Positions 22,800 to 32,496 of a DNA stretch of 64,000 nucleotides are shown piece by piece. Position 1 is the stretch's first letter. Every line of letters begins with the position of its first letter. The notes beneath the pieces were generated by a model, which was not told the DNA's origin, ran no database searches, and saw only the letters and a list, made by a program, of their open reading frames with translations. The position numbers were made by a program, and so were the translations under genes. Source of the DNA: Calycina herbarum. Taxonomy: Eukaryota > Ascomycota > Leotiomycetes > Helotiales > Pezizellaceae. The DNA is taken from the NCBI GenBank assembly GCA_001414485.1, contig LLEY01000013.1, positions 1 through 64,000 on the forward strand. Reading direction: 5' to 3'.

Positions 22800-24700
22800 T
22801 TGTAGATGTTATCTATATCAGGTGTTTCCTACTAAAGCAAAGCATTCGCTAAAAGAGTATATAGTCTAATCCCTCGATTGTTCTACATATCAGAGAGGAT
22901 TTAGATAGGAGTCGGAGGCGGAAAAGTCGGAATTCGGAAGTCGATATTATAGAAGACAGTGATAACTTAGCTAAGAGGTCACTTATTCTTATCTTTCGTC
23001 CGGATAGATAGCGTACTTCTTCGATTCGTATCCGATTCAAATTAGACTTCTAGAATCCGGCTAGAAGGTAAAAGAAAGTAAGAACTCCTTACTGAAGTAG
23101 AGAGTCGGTAGGGTTTCAGCTAGCTAAATAAGTTGATTCTTAGCAGGGTTAAGGAGTATTTTAAAATGTTTTAACTATTTATTACTAACAATTAAGTCTT
23201 ACTATCCTAGATCTAGAATAATAAAGAGGCGGTTACAGATACAACGTCGATCCAGGTTTAGATATAGTCGTATAAACTATGTTATCTAATACCTCGTTTT
23301 CCTACTAATTCAAGGTACTCTATAAGGACTTGGTTTTATCTTCCCTTTAAACAGTAGAAAAGGATTCGTGTTCAGGTAGTAGGAGGTCCGGTATTATACT
23401 AGATAAGGATTAAAAGGTAGTCTTTTTAACCAAAGTAGTTGTACCGACTAGCTTAGTCGTATTAGCTATGTATAACTTAGCGTTTCAGCGTTTTTCCTTA
23501 TCTAGAGCTAGAAGATCTGCTACTATTTTAATAAAGTTATAGTTCCAACGTCTCTTAAGTATAGTAGCTGAGTTTCGTAGCTATAGTATAATCTTTTCCT
23601 ATATATAGAAGAACTGTTCTAACTCTAGTATCTCTCTAAGTATAGCTATACTCGAAAAGCGACCTCTAAAGTTAGTAAACGTTTCTCTAGTATAATCCTT
23701 TCTACCTATCTACAAGGCCTAGAAGGCGTTCCGTACATCCTCTGTCTCGTATCTAGTTAAGAAATATAAATCCAAAAGTTTAATTATATCTTAATAATCG
23801 TAGAAAGTAATATAAATCGATTCGAACTCGTATCTAAGCTTAAGGTAGTTCCTAGTAAGTCTAGTAGTTGTTCCCTATATAAGGGCCTTTCGAGTTAGGC
23901 TTATATTATAATAATCGGCATTTACTAGTAGTCTATCGTATACCGATATCTTCTATTGTCGGTATATAAGTAATATACCGTTATCTAAGGGTTTAATCTT
24001 TTCTATAATCTTGCTTTTCGTAGGTTAGATAGGATTCGGACTACCTTCGAGGTCGAGTAGGGTAGTCTGCCGTCGAGGGAAGGCATTAGAGGCAGGATCT
24101 CTTAAGCGAAAGAGGTCTGATATAGGACTTAGAAGAGAAGGAGGGTCGTTCTCGGATCGAGATCGTTAAGGTTAAGGGTCTCTAATTTAATTCCTAAGTT
24201 CGCTTATAATTGATTCCAACTATATAAACCGATCGTTGTTATCTTAAAGTTTTTCTTCTAAGCCTTATACTACGCCTCGTATCTCGTCTATATTAGAAAA
24301 GTCTCGGTTATCTTTAGGGTTTCAAGTAGGTTGCTTTCCTTTCTAGGACCTTTTATTTTTAGGCGTGTAAGTACGGTTCGTAGACCTTTCAGAAGGGGGT
24401 CTACTAGCTTCCCTAGTAGGTTGCTTAACGCTCTTAAGCGGAGCTTTGGAATTCGATATATCGTATATCGATTCGAAAAAGAGGGGGTTAAGAGGTAGAT
24501 TCGGGAGCCTTCCGAGTAACTATATATCGTCGACTATCTATATCTTATATAGCAATCCCTATACAGAGAGGGTTATTAGGAGTCTCAGAAGTACTTAGCG
24601 TAGTCCACTCCTATTAACGTAGGAATCGCCTACGATTTTACTAGCTGACTATTTAGATACTAAACCCCGGTGTTACTAGCTATCCAGGTAGTCTCTAATT
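22800..24700 (-). pseudogene. Gag-like protein of element H, RIP-degraded
   Basis: The minus-strand frame is readable around 23,830-23,560: F-Y-D-Y, a stop where Gln is expected, then D-I-I-K-L-L-D-L-Y, R-Y-E-T-E-D-V-R-N-A-F and E-T-F-T-N-F-R-G-R-F. These are hydrophobic/charged helices of the kind found in retrotransposon Gag. A short open piece lies at 22,849-23,040. I see no zinc knuckle. Limits are approximate because stops and possible shifts obscure both ends. The superfamily (Copia or Gypsy) cannot be told without pol. Confidence 0.5.
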
Positions 24701-24832
24701 ACCTAGCTATTTAAGGTTATCGATATACTAATCCAAATCTAGGCTAAATCGAATTCAAAGCAGGTACGCCGGCGCGCTCGAGTAAGATATTATAACAGGC
24801 CGTCTACGGCGGAGTCGAATTTAGTCTTTTAA

Positions 24833-25116
24833 TATAACAGTACGAAACAGATACTACTATAAAAGAGGTATATAGAAGTACGTTTAATAGAATAACATAT
24901 CCGAATACTAGGCTCTAATACGAAGGAAAAGACTAAATTAGTCTTTCCCGATAGAGAGGAGACAGCTATTTATAAGAGGTTCGGACAATAGTAAGTCTAG
25001 AAGCTATCTAGCTTTTCTAAAACCTAAAACAACATCTATATCGTATCCTATTCAGCACGTAGACTCGGCAATTCCAATTCCAATCATTCCGATCAATTCC
25101 TAATAGTTCTATTACA
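24833..25116 (-). repeat. 5' LTR of element H
   Basis: 284-bp partner of 22,334-22,617. On the minus strand it is the promoter-side LTR, ending next to the duplicated CTTTA. Confidence 0.92.
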
Positions 25117-25121
25117 CTTTA

Positions 25122-25282
25122 TACTTAACTTTAGTTATTAATCTTATTATCTTATTTAATATCTTTAATATAAGTAACGAATTTACTTCTAAGTAAATAA
25201 ACTAGCGTATCTATACTTCTTACTAATATACTAACCTTCGAGACTTAGTTACCTTTATTTAGTTTATTTAAGTTTTATTATA
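25122..25282 (+). repeat. 3' LTR of Gypsy G, second part
   Basis: Continues the LTR after element H and ends GTTTTATTATA. It holds the R/U5-side block with the ttacttctaagtaa palindrome found in all these LTRs. Confidence 0.9.
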
Positions 25283-25433
25283 TTATATATAAGAGAGTTA
25301 GATAACTAGAAAAGTCTATAAAGCTCGATAATCTAATTCCTAATCGTATCTAAAACCTAGAATATATCGTATCTCTCTTAGTACGTATTATATCCTCTTA
25401 GTAATCGGTACTTTATAATACCTAGTTATTATA

Positions 25434-26576
25434 ACGTGTTTTATAAGCGAGCTAGCTATATAAGCGAGCTAGCTACTTTTCTAAATAACTTATTTTTAAA
25501 TATAAATTACTTAATACTAGAATAAGCTATTATATTATATAAGATATTATAAGATTATTTAGAGTCGTTACTATCTTTAGTATCTACTATTTCTACTTAA
25601 TAAGTATAAGAATTATATCTAATTTTACTACAACGTCTATAGTATCTCTCTATCTAAACCTTCTTTTTTATCTCTCTACTACTCTTCTAATCGCTATTTT
25701 CTATAGAAGTAATTAAGCTAATTACCTTCTCTACTATTAATATCTCTTAACTCTGAATATATTTCCTTTTATAACTCTTACGCTTAGTTATCTTATAAAG
25801 ATCTATGATTTCTTTCTATATTAATACTATTATCTAACCTGTTATATTAACTTCTTAAATAACTATAACTTATTCGCGATTACCTAGTTAAACTTTTTTA
25901 CGTCTCTCGTATATCTCTAAACTTGTAATAATAAGCTAAGATAATATAATATCTATTATAAAACCGGTCTTATCGAAATTATATATATCCTTGTTTATAA
26001 TACTATGTTTATTCTTAAATAACTATATAAGTATAAACTATAAGCTAATAATCCGCGAATCTTTAGTTAAAGCTCGCTGATAATTATAAAAACGACTCTA
26101 TTAAGTTTTTAGCTTAGGTATACGCTGAATAAAGTTATCTAGCTAGTTTCTATCTATAGACTATCTATCGCGCTCCTTTAGTAAGTTATTAGCTATATCT
26201 TATACTATATCTTTTATAGACGAAAACTCTCTCGAATCCTACTTTAATATATATCTAATTATTACCTTCTTCTCTAGCTTTATAAGTTTCTTCGAATTAG
26301 GCTCGTAATCGCGTCTTAGTTAGATTCTAGTATATCGGCTTGAAATAGTAGATCGAGAGGTATTATAAGCCTTCGCAGCGCTTCGTTAGGTAATTAACAC
26401 GTTGTTTTCAAGTACTTAGATAGCTAAGTTAATCTTGTTTTCGTTAAGAGATATTTAGACGTTGTTTAGTAGAGATAATATAACTAGAAGTTAATAATTA
26501 TTATAAAGTTTAAAAAGTAGCCAGCTCGCTTATATAGCCAGCTCGCTTATATAGCCAGCTCGCTTATAAAACACGT
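25434..26576 (-). mobile_element. Short pogo element P2 with iterated ends
   Basis: 1,143 bp between TA duplications (25,432-25,433 and 26,577-26,578). The ends start ACGTGTTT and carry 17-bp iterons TATAAGCGAGCTRGCTA, two on the left (25,442-25,475) and three on the right (26,518-26,568). On the minus strand a pogo transposase core is readable: N-F-D-K-T-G-F-I-I, then E-R-R-K-K-V, a stop, then L-G-N-R-E, a stop and V-I-V-I. At 1.1 kb it is too short for a full transposase (about 1.6-1.9 kb), so it is an internally deleted copy. It marks the left edge of the gene island. Confidence 0.88.
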
Positions 26577-26578
26577 TA

Positions 26579-26910
26579 TTACTTATTATTCTTATATTTT
26601 AAAAAGTATATATCTAACTCTAACTACTAACTACTAACTCTAACCCGAACCCTTAGAAAGTAGATACTTACTTTAAAAAGAGGTTTTACCTAATTAGGCT
26701 TAGATGCCAAGACTTTTAGCGTGGGACCTCTTAGCGAGGACTGGCACTTCGACCTGGGAAGAGCCGTGGTTTGAACTCTGCCAAGGTCCGGAGTTCGGCT
26801 AATTTTGCATGCCTAAGGTGTGAATTTACCCCTCTTTTCTGCTGGCTTGGTCTCCCTAAAACCAAAATCAACTTCTGTTAAAGCATAGTTCTATCCTCTC
26901 TAACAAAATA
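26579..26910. other. Island edge and upstream region of the first gene
   Basis: Composition changes here from RIP-like to normal DNA near 26,690. At 26,612-26,652 there is a run of degenerate CTAACT/CTAACCC repeats. The rest is ordinary upstream DNA with pyrimidine tracts just before the start at 26,911. No other gene is seen. Confidence 0.5.
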
Positions 26911-27487
26911 ATGGTTGTCGGAACTCAGCTCTCATACCGCCTTCTCCGATGTGTCTATAGAAGAAGGGCGAACGGGGGGCTGGATTTTTTACCGCAAAAC
27001 GCACCAGGCCTCCCTATCACAGCCCGAATAGCCGACCGCGAAGCCGAAGCCTCGAGTATCGATGAAGTACTCGCAGGTCTCTTATATGATGTAACCAGGG
27101 AGTTAACCCGAGGTGATTATAGGGGATGGTAAGTAATTAGATACACCGATTCTTACACCAAACTCTGATATGTCATAGGGCTGTTTTCGGAGCAGTAGAT
27201 GCAGACAAGAACAATCCACTTCTCGATCGCTACAACAACTCTGGCGATGAGTGGACCAAGGGCGGGAATTGGCATGGTGTCGATATTTATCTTGAGAAGG
27301 AAATTGAGTTCGAGGAGGAGGAGGAGGAGTAGATCTGGAAGGGGGCAAGTTTGCATCTCCTACTGAAGGACTGGTTATAACAAAGGAAGAGTTGACGCGA
27401 GTAAGGGTTGATTGCACTGGGAATAGGACTGGGATTTCACTACGAAAAAGCCTTGATTCAATAATCAATTGGATTATCGGCACTTGA
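26911..27487 (+). CDS. Unrecognised small protein gene, intron-containing
   Basis: The ATG has a good context (A at -3, G at +4). Exon 1 (26,911-27,128) is followed by a 50-bp intron (27,129-27,178) with GTAAGT donor and AG acceptor. Exon 2 runs to a TAG at 27,330-27,332 after six GAG codons, giving 124 residues. An open frame in another phase continues without a stop to TGA at 27,485-27,487. It can be joined by a second intron 27,277-27,332 (GT..TAG, weak donor, no clear branch site), or its loss may be a one-base slip in the GAG run. The product has an N-terminal basic segment, a central acidic region and an Asn/Trp/Gly-rich part, with no signal peptide or membrane helix. I do not recognise the family. 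It converges on the next gene, whose stop is 18 bp away. Confidence 0.5.
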
Positions 27488-27504
27488 TCTTACTTGAGAG
27501 CTTC

Positions 27505-28983
27505 TCATAAACGCGCTCGACTCTTTGTCCTCTGGGACGCTAGAGCTTTCCTAGCCTCTTTGGCTGCGAGTTCTTGCAACTCTCTAGCATCTTGGTCATC
27601 TCGTTCAATTAACTCCTGATCAATCTCTCCTTCTGAAACAGCTCTATGCGCCTCGTCAAGGGCAGTTTGTTCAGCCTCGGCTCTTAGCTGGACCTGAAAT
27701 AATGCAGCATTGTTGAGCAAAAATTCCTCCCCTTCCGAGAGTTCCTGTCCCTCGGACATCTTTCGTTTCGCCCGTTTGTAATCCCGCTCTCCGGGAGGTC
27801 TTCCATTAAAATATTTGCCGATAGCTTTCTCTTGCTTATCAATAAGGTCACCTTCTACTTCTTCCATGTCTTTCATTACCCTCTTCTCTTCCATAGTCCA
27901 TACATCGTTTGGTATTTCATGAGTCTCGCATAATAGGGTCATTCCTAATTTTCTGAAATATAGTGTTTCACGCCACTCATCCTCATCCTCATAAATTGGT
28001 AACCCCAGAGTTTCTCGGTACACCTCGTCTGAGATGTCAGCTTCGGGATCTTTCAGGATTATCGACTGGCGCCAAACATTTCTCCTATACCGATAAAGAA
28101 AATATCGACCTTCAACCGTTGTAGCGTCCCTCTCTCTCTTCCGAAGTCGCTCCTCGATCTCGGATTTTTCTCTTGCCGACTTTATCTCTTCCTCCTCTGC
28201 CTTTCTTTCTGCTTCTTGACTTCGAATTTCATCAAAATGAGTCTCTTTACCTTCAGCTACCCGAATTGCCCGCTCGCGTGCTTGTTGTAGTTTCCTGACC
28301 TTGCTTTGTTTGTCTTGTGGTAGATCGGTGACTTCCCGTGACGGTCTTCGATCTCTAAAGCCACGTTTCGAAATCACTAACTTATCGTCATACTGATCAA
28401 GTTCATAATCGGGGTCCAATGCCTCTTCAGCTGTGAGAATTCCTTCCCAATATGGGACTGGCTTCTTTCTGGGTTTTGATTCTCGTGGCTTTTTAGTCAC
28501 TGGTTCTGACTCTACATCCTCCATATCTGGCTCTTGTTCTACGAACGCCTTCCGTTTCCCTTTTGGCTTTTGTGGCCTTTTGGGCTCACGCACTGGCTTT
28601 GGCTTTGATTCTGAAGTCGACATCTCATTAGACTTCAACTTCATCACCGGCTTTCGCTTTCGCAGGTTTTTGGTTGCAGGTTTTGGTGCGGGTTCCTGTT
28701 GTTCCTCCGGTTCCGACTCTGGTTCTAGGGCTGGATCTTTGGGGGATGATCGTTTGGGAGGTGTTTTCTTGTTCGGCTTCGGGGCTTGGGGAGCGGGAGC
28801 AGGAGAATTTCGTGTAGATCCGCCAAAGGAGTTTTTTTTGTTTTTTTGATGTTGATAACAACGTGTCTCTGGATCATCAGCTTCAACCAAAAACCTTCTC
28901 TTACACCGTCTCCCAGTGGTATTATTTTTCTCGACACGTTGCCTGGAGATTGGTTTGTTGCCCTTTCCCTTCCTAGGGGCCAT
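27505..28983 (-). CDS. Basic, disordered coiled-coil protein, unknown function
   Basis: Single-exon frame of 492 codons from ATG at 28,983. Residues 1-50 are basic and contain C-K-R-R-F then R-C-Y-Q-H-Q, a small C...C-x2-H arrangement. It resembles short zinc-binding tags, but I cannot name it. Residues 55-180 are Pro/Lys/Glu-rich, with many basic clusters that look like nuclear localisation signals. Residues 215-290 and 370-490 are charged helices, probably coiled coils. Between them lies a more ordered segment with aromatic residues (Y-F-L-Y-R-Y, W-R-Q, W-R-E-T-L-Y-F). A nuclear or chromatin-associated role is a guess. The frame is intact and free of RIP, unlike all flanking DNA. The plus-strand open frame at 28,433-28,849 is its shadow. 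Confidence 0.8.
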   Translation of the reverse strand: MAPRKGKGNKPISRQRVEKNNTTGRRCKRRFLVEADDPETRCYQHQKNKKNSFGGSTRNSPAPAPQAPKPNKKTPPKRSSPKDPALEPESEPEEQQEPAPKPATKNLRKRKPVMKLKSNEMSTSESKPKPVREPKRPQKPKGKRKAFVEQEPDMEDVESEPVTKKPRESKPRKKPVPYWEGILTAEEALDPDYELDQYDDKLVISKRGFRDRRPSREVTDLPQDKQSKVRKLQQARERAIRVAEGKETHFDEIRSQEAERKAEEEEIKSAREKSEIEERLRKRERDATTVEGRYFLYRYRRNVWRQSIILKDPEADISDEVYRETLGLPIYEDEDEWRETLYFRKLGMTLLCETHEIPNDVWTMEEKRVMKDMEEVEGDLIDKQEKAIGKYFNGRPPGERDYKRAKRKMSEGQELSEGEEFLLNNAALFQVQLRAEAEQTALDEAHRAVSEGEIDQELIERDDQDARELQELAAKEARKALASQRTKSRARL

Positions 28984-29619
28984 TGATTATTGAAAAGAGT
29001 AGAGTTTTATTTGAAGAAATATAGAGTCCGAGAGGGAAGAAGGAGGTGAATAAAAGGAAGGTATTGTTTCTGGAAAAATATCTCTCTTTGTTTCACAATT
29101 CGCTTATTTCCACCACACCCAAAAACGGCTATTGATGGATTGTCCCTCTTTGTCCCATTGTATTTTGGCTTTGTCTATTTCTCATACTCTAAACAAAAAG
29201 CCCGAATAAAACTTCTGCCAACAGAACTGTGTTTAACACCCAAGACCCTTCGTGAATCGTGATATGAAAAATTCATACGACCGAATCCGGCGCCTAACTG
29301 AATTATTTCGAGCACGCTATTATTTCGAGTGAGCTAACATTCTCCCAAGTAGGCCATCGACAACGAGTAGGCTACAACAACAGTCGCATCACATTTGAGA
29401 GAAACCTCACATGACTTCAACACCTCTCATTTCCCCTCCCAATAAAAGTTCCAAGCTCAACTAGCCTGTTCGTGAGCTTACCTGTCTGGTTCGAACTCTT
29501 CTCTGGCTGTCTTATGAGGAGTTCCAAACGCCCTATAAGTCTTGAGCAACGCTCTCAAGGTGCCTGTATAATAACTTCTGGTGCAGTAAAGATATGGTAT
29601 TGCTATACACATACTTCCG
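28984..29619. other. Intergenic region between two minus-strand genes
   Basis: 636 bp without a convincing gene. The part next to 28,984 must hold the promoter of the 492-residue gene, and the part next to 29,619 the 3' end of the hydrolase gene. Short open frames at 29,472-29,729 overlap the hydrolase end and look like shadows. Confidence 0.6.
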
Positions 29620-30714
29620 TCATCTATCCTGACAAACCAGAACCTCCGGATCATCCAAGAAGGCAACCAAAGCTTCCAATTCCTGTTCCGAATACCAATG
29701 ACCCAAACCTTCAACTTCTGTCCATGTAACCTTCAGTTTGCCCTCCTTTCCCACCTCCCTGGTGCCCCAAGGATTAGGGGGATGACAAGGGGGATCCTTA
29801 TGTACGTAGTCCGATCCAAGTGCCAAAAAGACGTCCCTAGCCTGTATACCCCACTCATACTTGACTTTCTTATCCGCATTTCCATGCGCAAAGAAGAATC
29901 GACCTTCAACATAGTCGTGACACCTATCATCGGTTCCCAGCATACGCAAACAACGTGGAGCCCCAAGTATACCACGAATCGTATTAGCAACTTCCTTGCC
30001 CACTTTCTTTGAATATGCTTTCCAATCCTTTCCTTTAAGTTCACACTCTTCCATAGTCTCCAAAATCTGCTTCCGAAAAGGCAACCATCCACTCAAGCAG
30101 CAATAACCATTAAGCCCAAACCCGTCAACAATCACATCCTGCGTCAAGGCCATGATAAGTGTCATCGCAGCACCCTGAGAAAAACCCCCAAGCGCAACTT
30201 TCCCGTATAGCTGTTTCTGGCCTATACCCAGTGGCTCGGACGGATAAGGGTCCATCAACCTCTCCCGTTCATATGAAATAAGTTCTTTCAAGAAGTCATA
30301 ACTCTCCCGCATCCCGATTGCACTCTCATTCTCTCCAATCGTCCGATCGCTGAAGTCGTGGATATCGAACCAGGCATTCGTCAACTTGCCACCAAAGACA
30401 GTAGTTTCTCTAGGTCTGCCAGTGGGGAATACGAATCGTGTGTAGGGGAGAATTTGAGGGAGACTTGTCATGTAGGGACCATCGAGGGTATATTGGCCGA
30501 CGGCGGGGAATCGAAAATTGAGAATACTGGAGGCGAAGGAAGGGCCATCGGTTGAAGTTCCGTGGAGGAGGATGAGTGTGGATTTATGTATTTCGTTGAT
30601 GGGACCAACGACATGCAGGTCTGGATAGTCTGGGAAACCTGGATGAGGTTCTAAGACGGCGACCTTATCCCACATGGTAGGGGTATCGATTTCGAGGCCT
30701 CCTGTGGTTGCCAT
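29620..30714 (-). CDS. Phospholipase/carboxylesterase-type alpha/beta hydrolase
   Basis: The frame is open from an ATG at 30,774, but the ATG at 30,714 has the better context (A at -3, G at +4), giving 364 residues. An oxyanion-side motif L-L-H-G-T-S-T-D-G is followed by the nucleophile elbow G-F-S-Q-G (Ser179 in this numbering), then H-G-N-A-D (Asp281) and G-L-G-H-W (His339). These form a complete Ser-Asp-His triad in the order known for acyl-protein thioesterases and the phospholipase/carboxylesterase family (Abhydrolase_2). It is longer than the typical acyl-protein thioesterase (about 230 residues), with an insert between Ser and Asp. It has no signal peptide, so it is probably cytosolic, and single exon. 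The substrate may be S-acylated proteins or lysophospholipids; the sequence does not decide. Confidence 0.85.
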   Translation of the reverse strand: MATTGGLEIDTPTMWDKVAVLEPHPGFPDYPDLHVVGPINEIHKSTLILLHGTSTDGPSFASSILNFRFPAVGQYTLDGPYMTSLPQILPYTRFVFPTGRPRETTVFGGKLTNAWFDIHDFSDRTIGENESAIGMRESYDFLKELISYERERLMDPYPSEPLGIGQKQLYGKVALGGFSQGAAMTLIMALTQDVIVDGFGLNGYCCLSGWLPFRKQILETMEECELKGKDWKAYSKKVGKEVANTIRGILGAPRCLRMLGTDDRCHDYVEGRFFFAHGNADKKVKYEWGIQARDVFLALGSDYVHKDPPCHPPNPWGTREVGKEGKLKVTWTEVEGLGHWYSEQELEALVAFLDDPEVLVCQDR

Positions 30715-32130
30715 TTTGACTGATCTTAATGGTCTTGTTTTTTTGTTGGTAAAGTAGTACAAGCAGATGCTCATGGACCTTTCGCCATTATGTGTGAATG
30801 GGTGATGCTTGCCTTGGATGTTGACTTTATTAGTGACTTCTCAGAACTTTCTTCGGTACCTGTCTCCGGTTTCGGAGCTATCCATGCACAAGGCAGGTAC
30901 GTGGGATATGAGTGGTCGCTCATCGCTCATCGTTCCAATTGGTCGTGAATATTTCCTCGCTGCTGGATCGTTCTTGCCATTTCAGTCGAGCTCGGCAAGA
31001 GTTTTTATAGAAGCGCCCAGTTCTGTCACCTGCCAGTGGGAAATGCGAATTAAGCTGGGCTGCTGAATAAGACTTTTCGCTGACTTTGCCGCCGAGGAAC
31101 GATTGTGTCAGCTCCGTTGGAAGAGTGAGATTCTTATTTTGAGGATATACTTCCAAAGTTTGCTTTGTTAAATAGTTCCGTCTGAGTTGGCTCACAGATG
31201 AATGCCTGTTTCCCGCTCATCACCCCCAAATTCTCCCTCAAAAACTCCAATTCAAAAGGACCACTCACAACTCAGCTCACACTCAAATTTCTGTTTTGAT
31301 CATATACTTCGAAGATTTAAATGCATTGTCAAATCTTGGTGGCTCTTGGATCTTGAAACTGGATGCCTTCCACCTCGATCACCCACCCTCGTTCCTGCAT
31401 TTATCTCTAGCCCCGAAAAAGGGAAAGAGGTTGATACTCCGGATGTAGACCGGGGCTCGTGCCTTCCATTCTGAGATCTCGTGGTGGTGGCGTGCGAAGT
31501 CGACGTAGGAGGGAAGGAGCGACTAGGACTCTGATCATGGCGGTCGAGACGAAACCCGGTCAAGGCTGTGGCATTCAAACCATCGCTCATCATATGCATT
31601 TCTCCAATTGCCACTCTTGCTTTGTCCAAGACCCCATTGGTGTCAGCCTCCCACTCATCATTTTCTCCTCTCACCTTTTAACTCGGTCGCCGATGTCTCT
31701 CCTCACAATCCACGACCTGCCACACACACCCTAAAAATCAACCTCATACCTCACATCACCTGCCTCCTCTCTCTTTAAAACCTCTTGCTTCCTCCCCAAC
31801 ACTCATTACCCAAAGAAGAAACCCGGGAGGAAAGGTAGTGAAATCTGGAGAATCTGAGAAGCTTTTTGTGTGGTGATGCTGGTGGACTCCCAAGAAGTTG
31901 GTAAACGTAGAATTTTGGTTGGATTTTGTGATCTGACATATCGACGTCAGAGGGAGCGTTGGTTGGATAGCCAATTATTTCGCACTTGTAGCAAAAGAAC
32001 AGGTAAAAACTTACTACTACTCTCCGACCAAATCTCCAGGTAATTTTCAAGGCGAACAAGTTGAATAGAGACCGGGTAGTCAAAAGCCCCTAAGCATCAT
32101 TGCCCTATTCCTACGCCTCCACAACCAAGT
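30715..32130. other. Region without a supported gene
   Basis: About 1.4 kb of balanced composition upstream of the hydrolase. Several frames of 60-125 codons exist on both strands, but they overlap each other. Those I checked (30,809, 31,459 and 31,674) open with TTG or GTG rather than ATG. The best of them, on minus, has an ATG-started part of 99 codons from about 31,599 to 31,300, Ser/Thr/Arg-rich and of no known type. Promoter DNA of the hydrolase and decayed or non-coding sequence are the simplest reading. Confidence 0.45.
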
Positions 32131-32364
32131 CTATCTCATCCGCTCATCAATAACCTCCACCCAACATTCAATCCATTCTAATCCTTTTTCAATCCTGTCA
32201 AGCACCCCCTCCCCTTCTATCGCCGTCTTCACAAGCACAGCTATAATAACCACAAAAATATAAACTAGACAGAGGACAACAAAGGTTTCTGGCAAAGAAA
32301 CAGAATAAAGCGCCAAGTATTCTGGCTTCTTCATGATTGCGTGAAGTGATGAGTGGAGCCACAT
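32131..32364 (-). CDS. Small one-helix membrane protein, possibly 5'-truncated
   Basis: From the ATG at 32,364 the frame gives 77 residues. A hydrophobic helix of about 20 residues (F-V-V-L-C-L-V-Y-I-F-V-V-I-I-A-V-L-V) is followed by a charged amphipathic tail ending E-R-M-R. The frame stays open upstream through 32,399 into the terminal repeat of pogo element P3. The host part of the gene may therefore once have begun further right and been cut by that insertion. The family is unknown. A chance open frame cannot be excluded, but a clear membrane helix in a RIP-free region favours a real or recently real gene. Confidence 0.35.
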   Translation of the reverse strand: MWLHSSLHAIMKKPEYLALYSVSLPETFVVLCLVYIFVVIIAVLVKTAIEGEGVLDRIEKGLEWIECWVEVIDERMR

Positions 32365-32496
32365 TGTGCTCTCGGTAGGATAATTCAAGATTGGTTTAAC
32401 GTGGTTTATCATCGAGTCGCCCATATCATCGAGTCGCCCACTTTTCCCCACATTCCACCCTACTAACTTTAACACGCGTTTTCTCAACTACTACAA

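Larger units (their letters stand above)
22334..25116 (-). mobile_element. Gag-only LTR retrotransposon H
   Basis: 2,783 bp. It has 284-bp LTRs at 22,334-22,617 and 24,833-25,116 (TGTAACAG with a RIP change at one end, TTCTATTACA at the other) and a perfect target duplication CTTTA (22,329-22,333 and 25,117-25,121). Minus orientation is supported by a purine tract (aagaaggagaga read on minus) just inside the left LTR. The internal part is only 2,215 bp and shows a Gag-like frame but no protease, RT or integrase motif. It is probably non-autonomous, mobilised by proteins supplied elsewhere. Confidence 0.85.
17274..25282 (+). mobile_element. Gypsy chromovirus G, 5'-truncated, twice interrupted
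   Basis: Same family as A, C, D and E. It starts abruptly after the reverse transcriptase catalytic motif, so LTR, gag, protease and most of RT are absent. RNase H, integrase and chromodomain remain, followed by an antisense frame, a purine tract (aagaagagaatag) and the 3' LTR. P1 (18,843-20,703) sits in the integrase part with a TA duplication. Element H (22,334-25,116) sits in the 3' LTR with a CTTTA duplication. Removing both gives a sequence collinear with B and E. Confidence 0.88.

Noticed and set aside
26612..26652. CTAACT/CTAACCC repeats as a relic telomere
   Set aside because: Only a few irregular units, not the fungal CCCTAA period, and it lies at a RIP border where such runs arise easily.
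26731..26780. tRNA-like A-box and B-box motifs (tagcgaggactgg and ggtttgaac), possible SINE
   Set aside because: The B-box is close to consensus, but the A-box is poor, no cloverleaf can be folded, and no tail or target duplication is visible.
31300..31674. Minus-strand open frame of 124 codons upstream of the hydrolase
   Set aside because: It opens with GTG directly after a TAA. The ATG-started remainder is 99 codons of low-complexity Ser/Arg sequence and overlaps equally long frames on the other strand.
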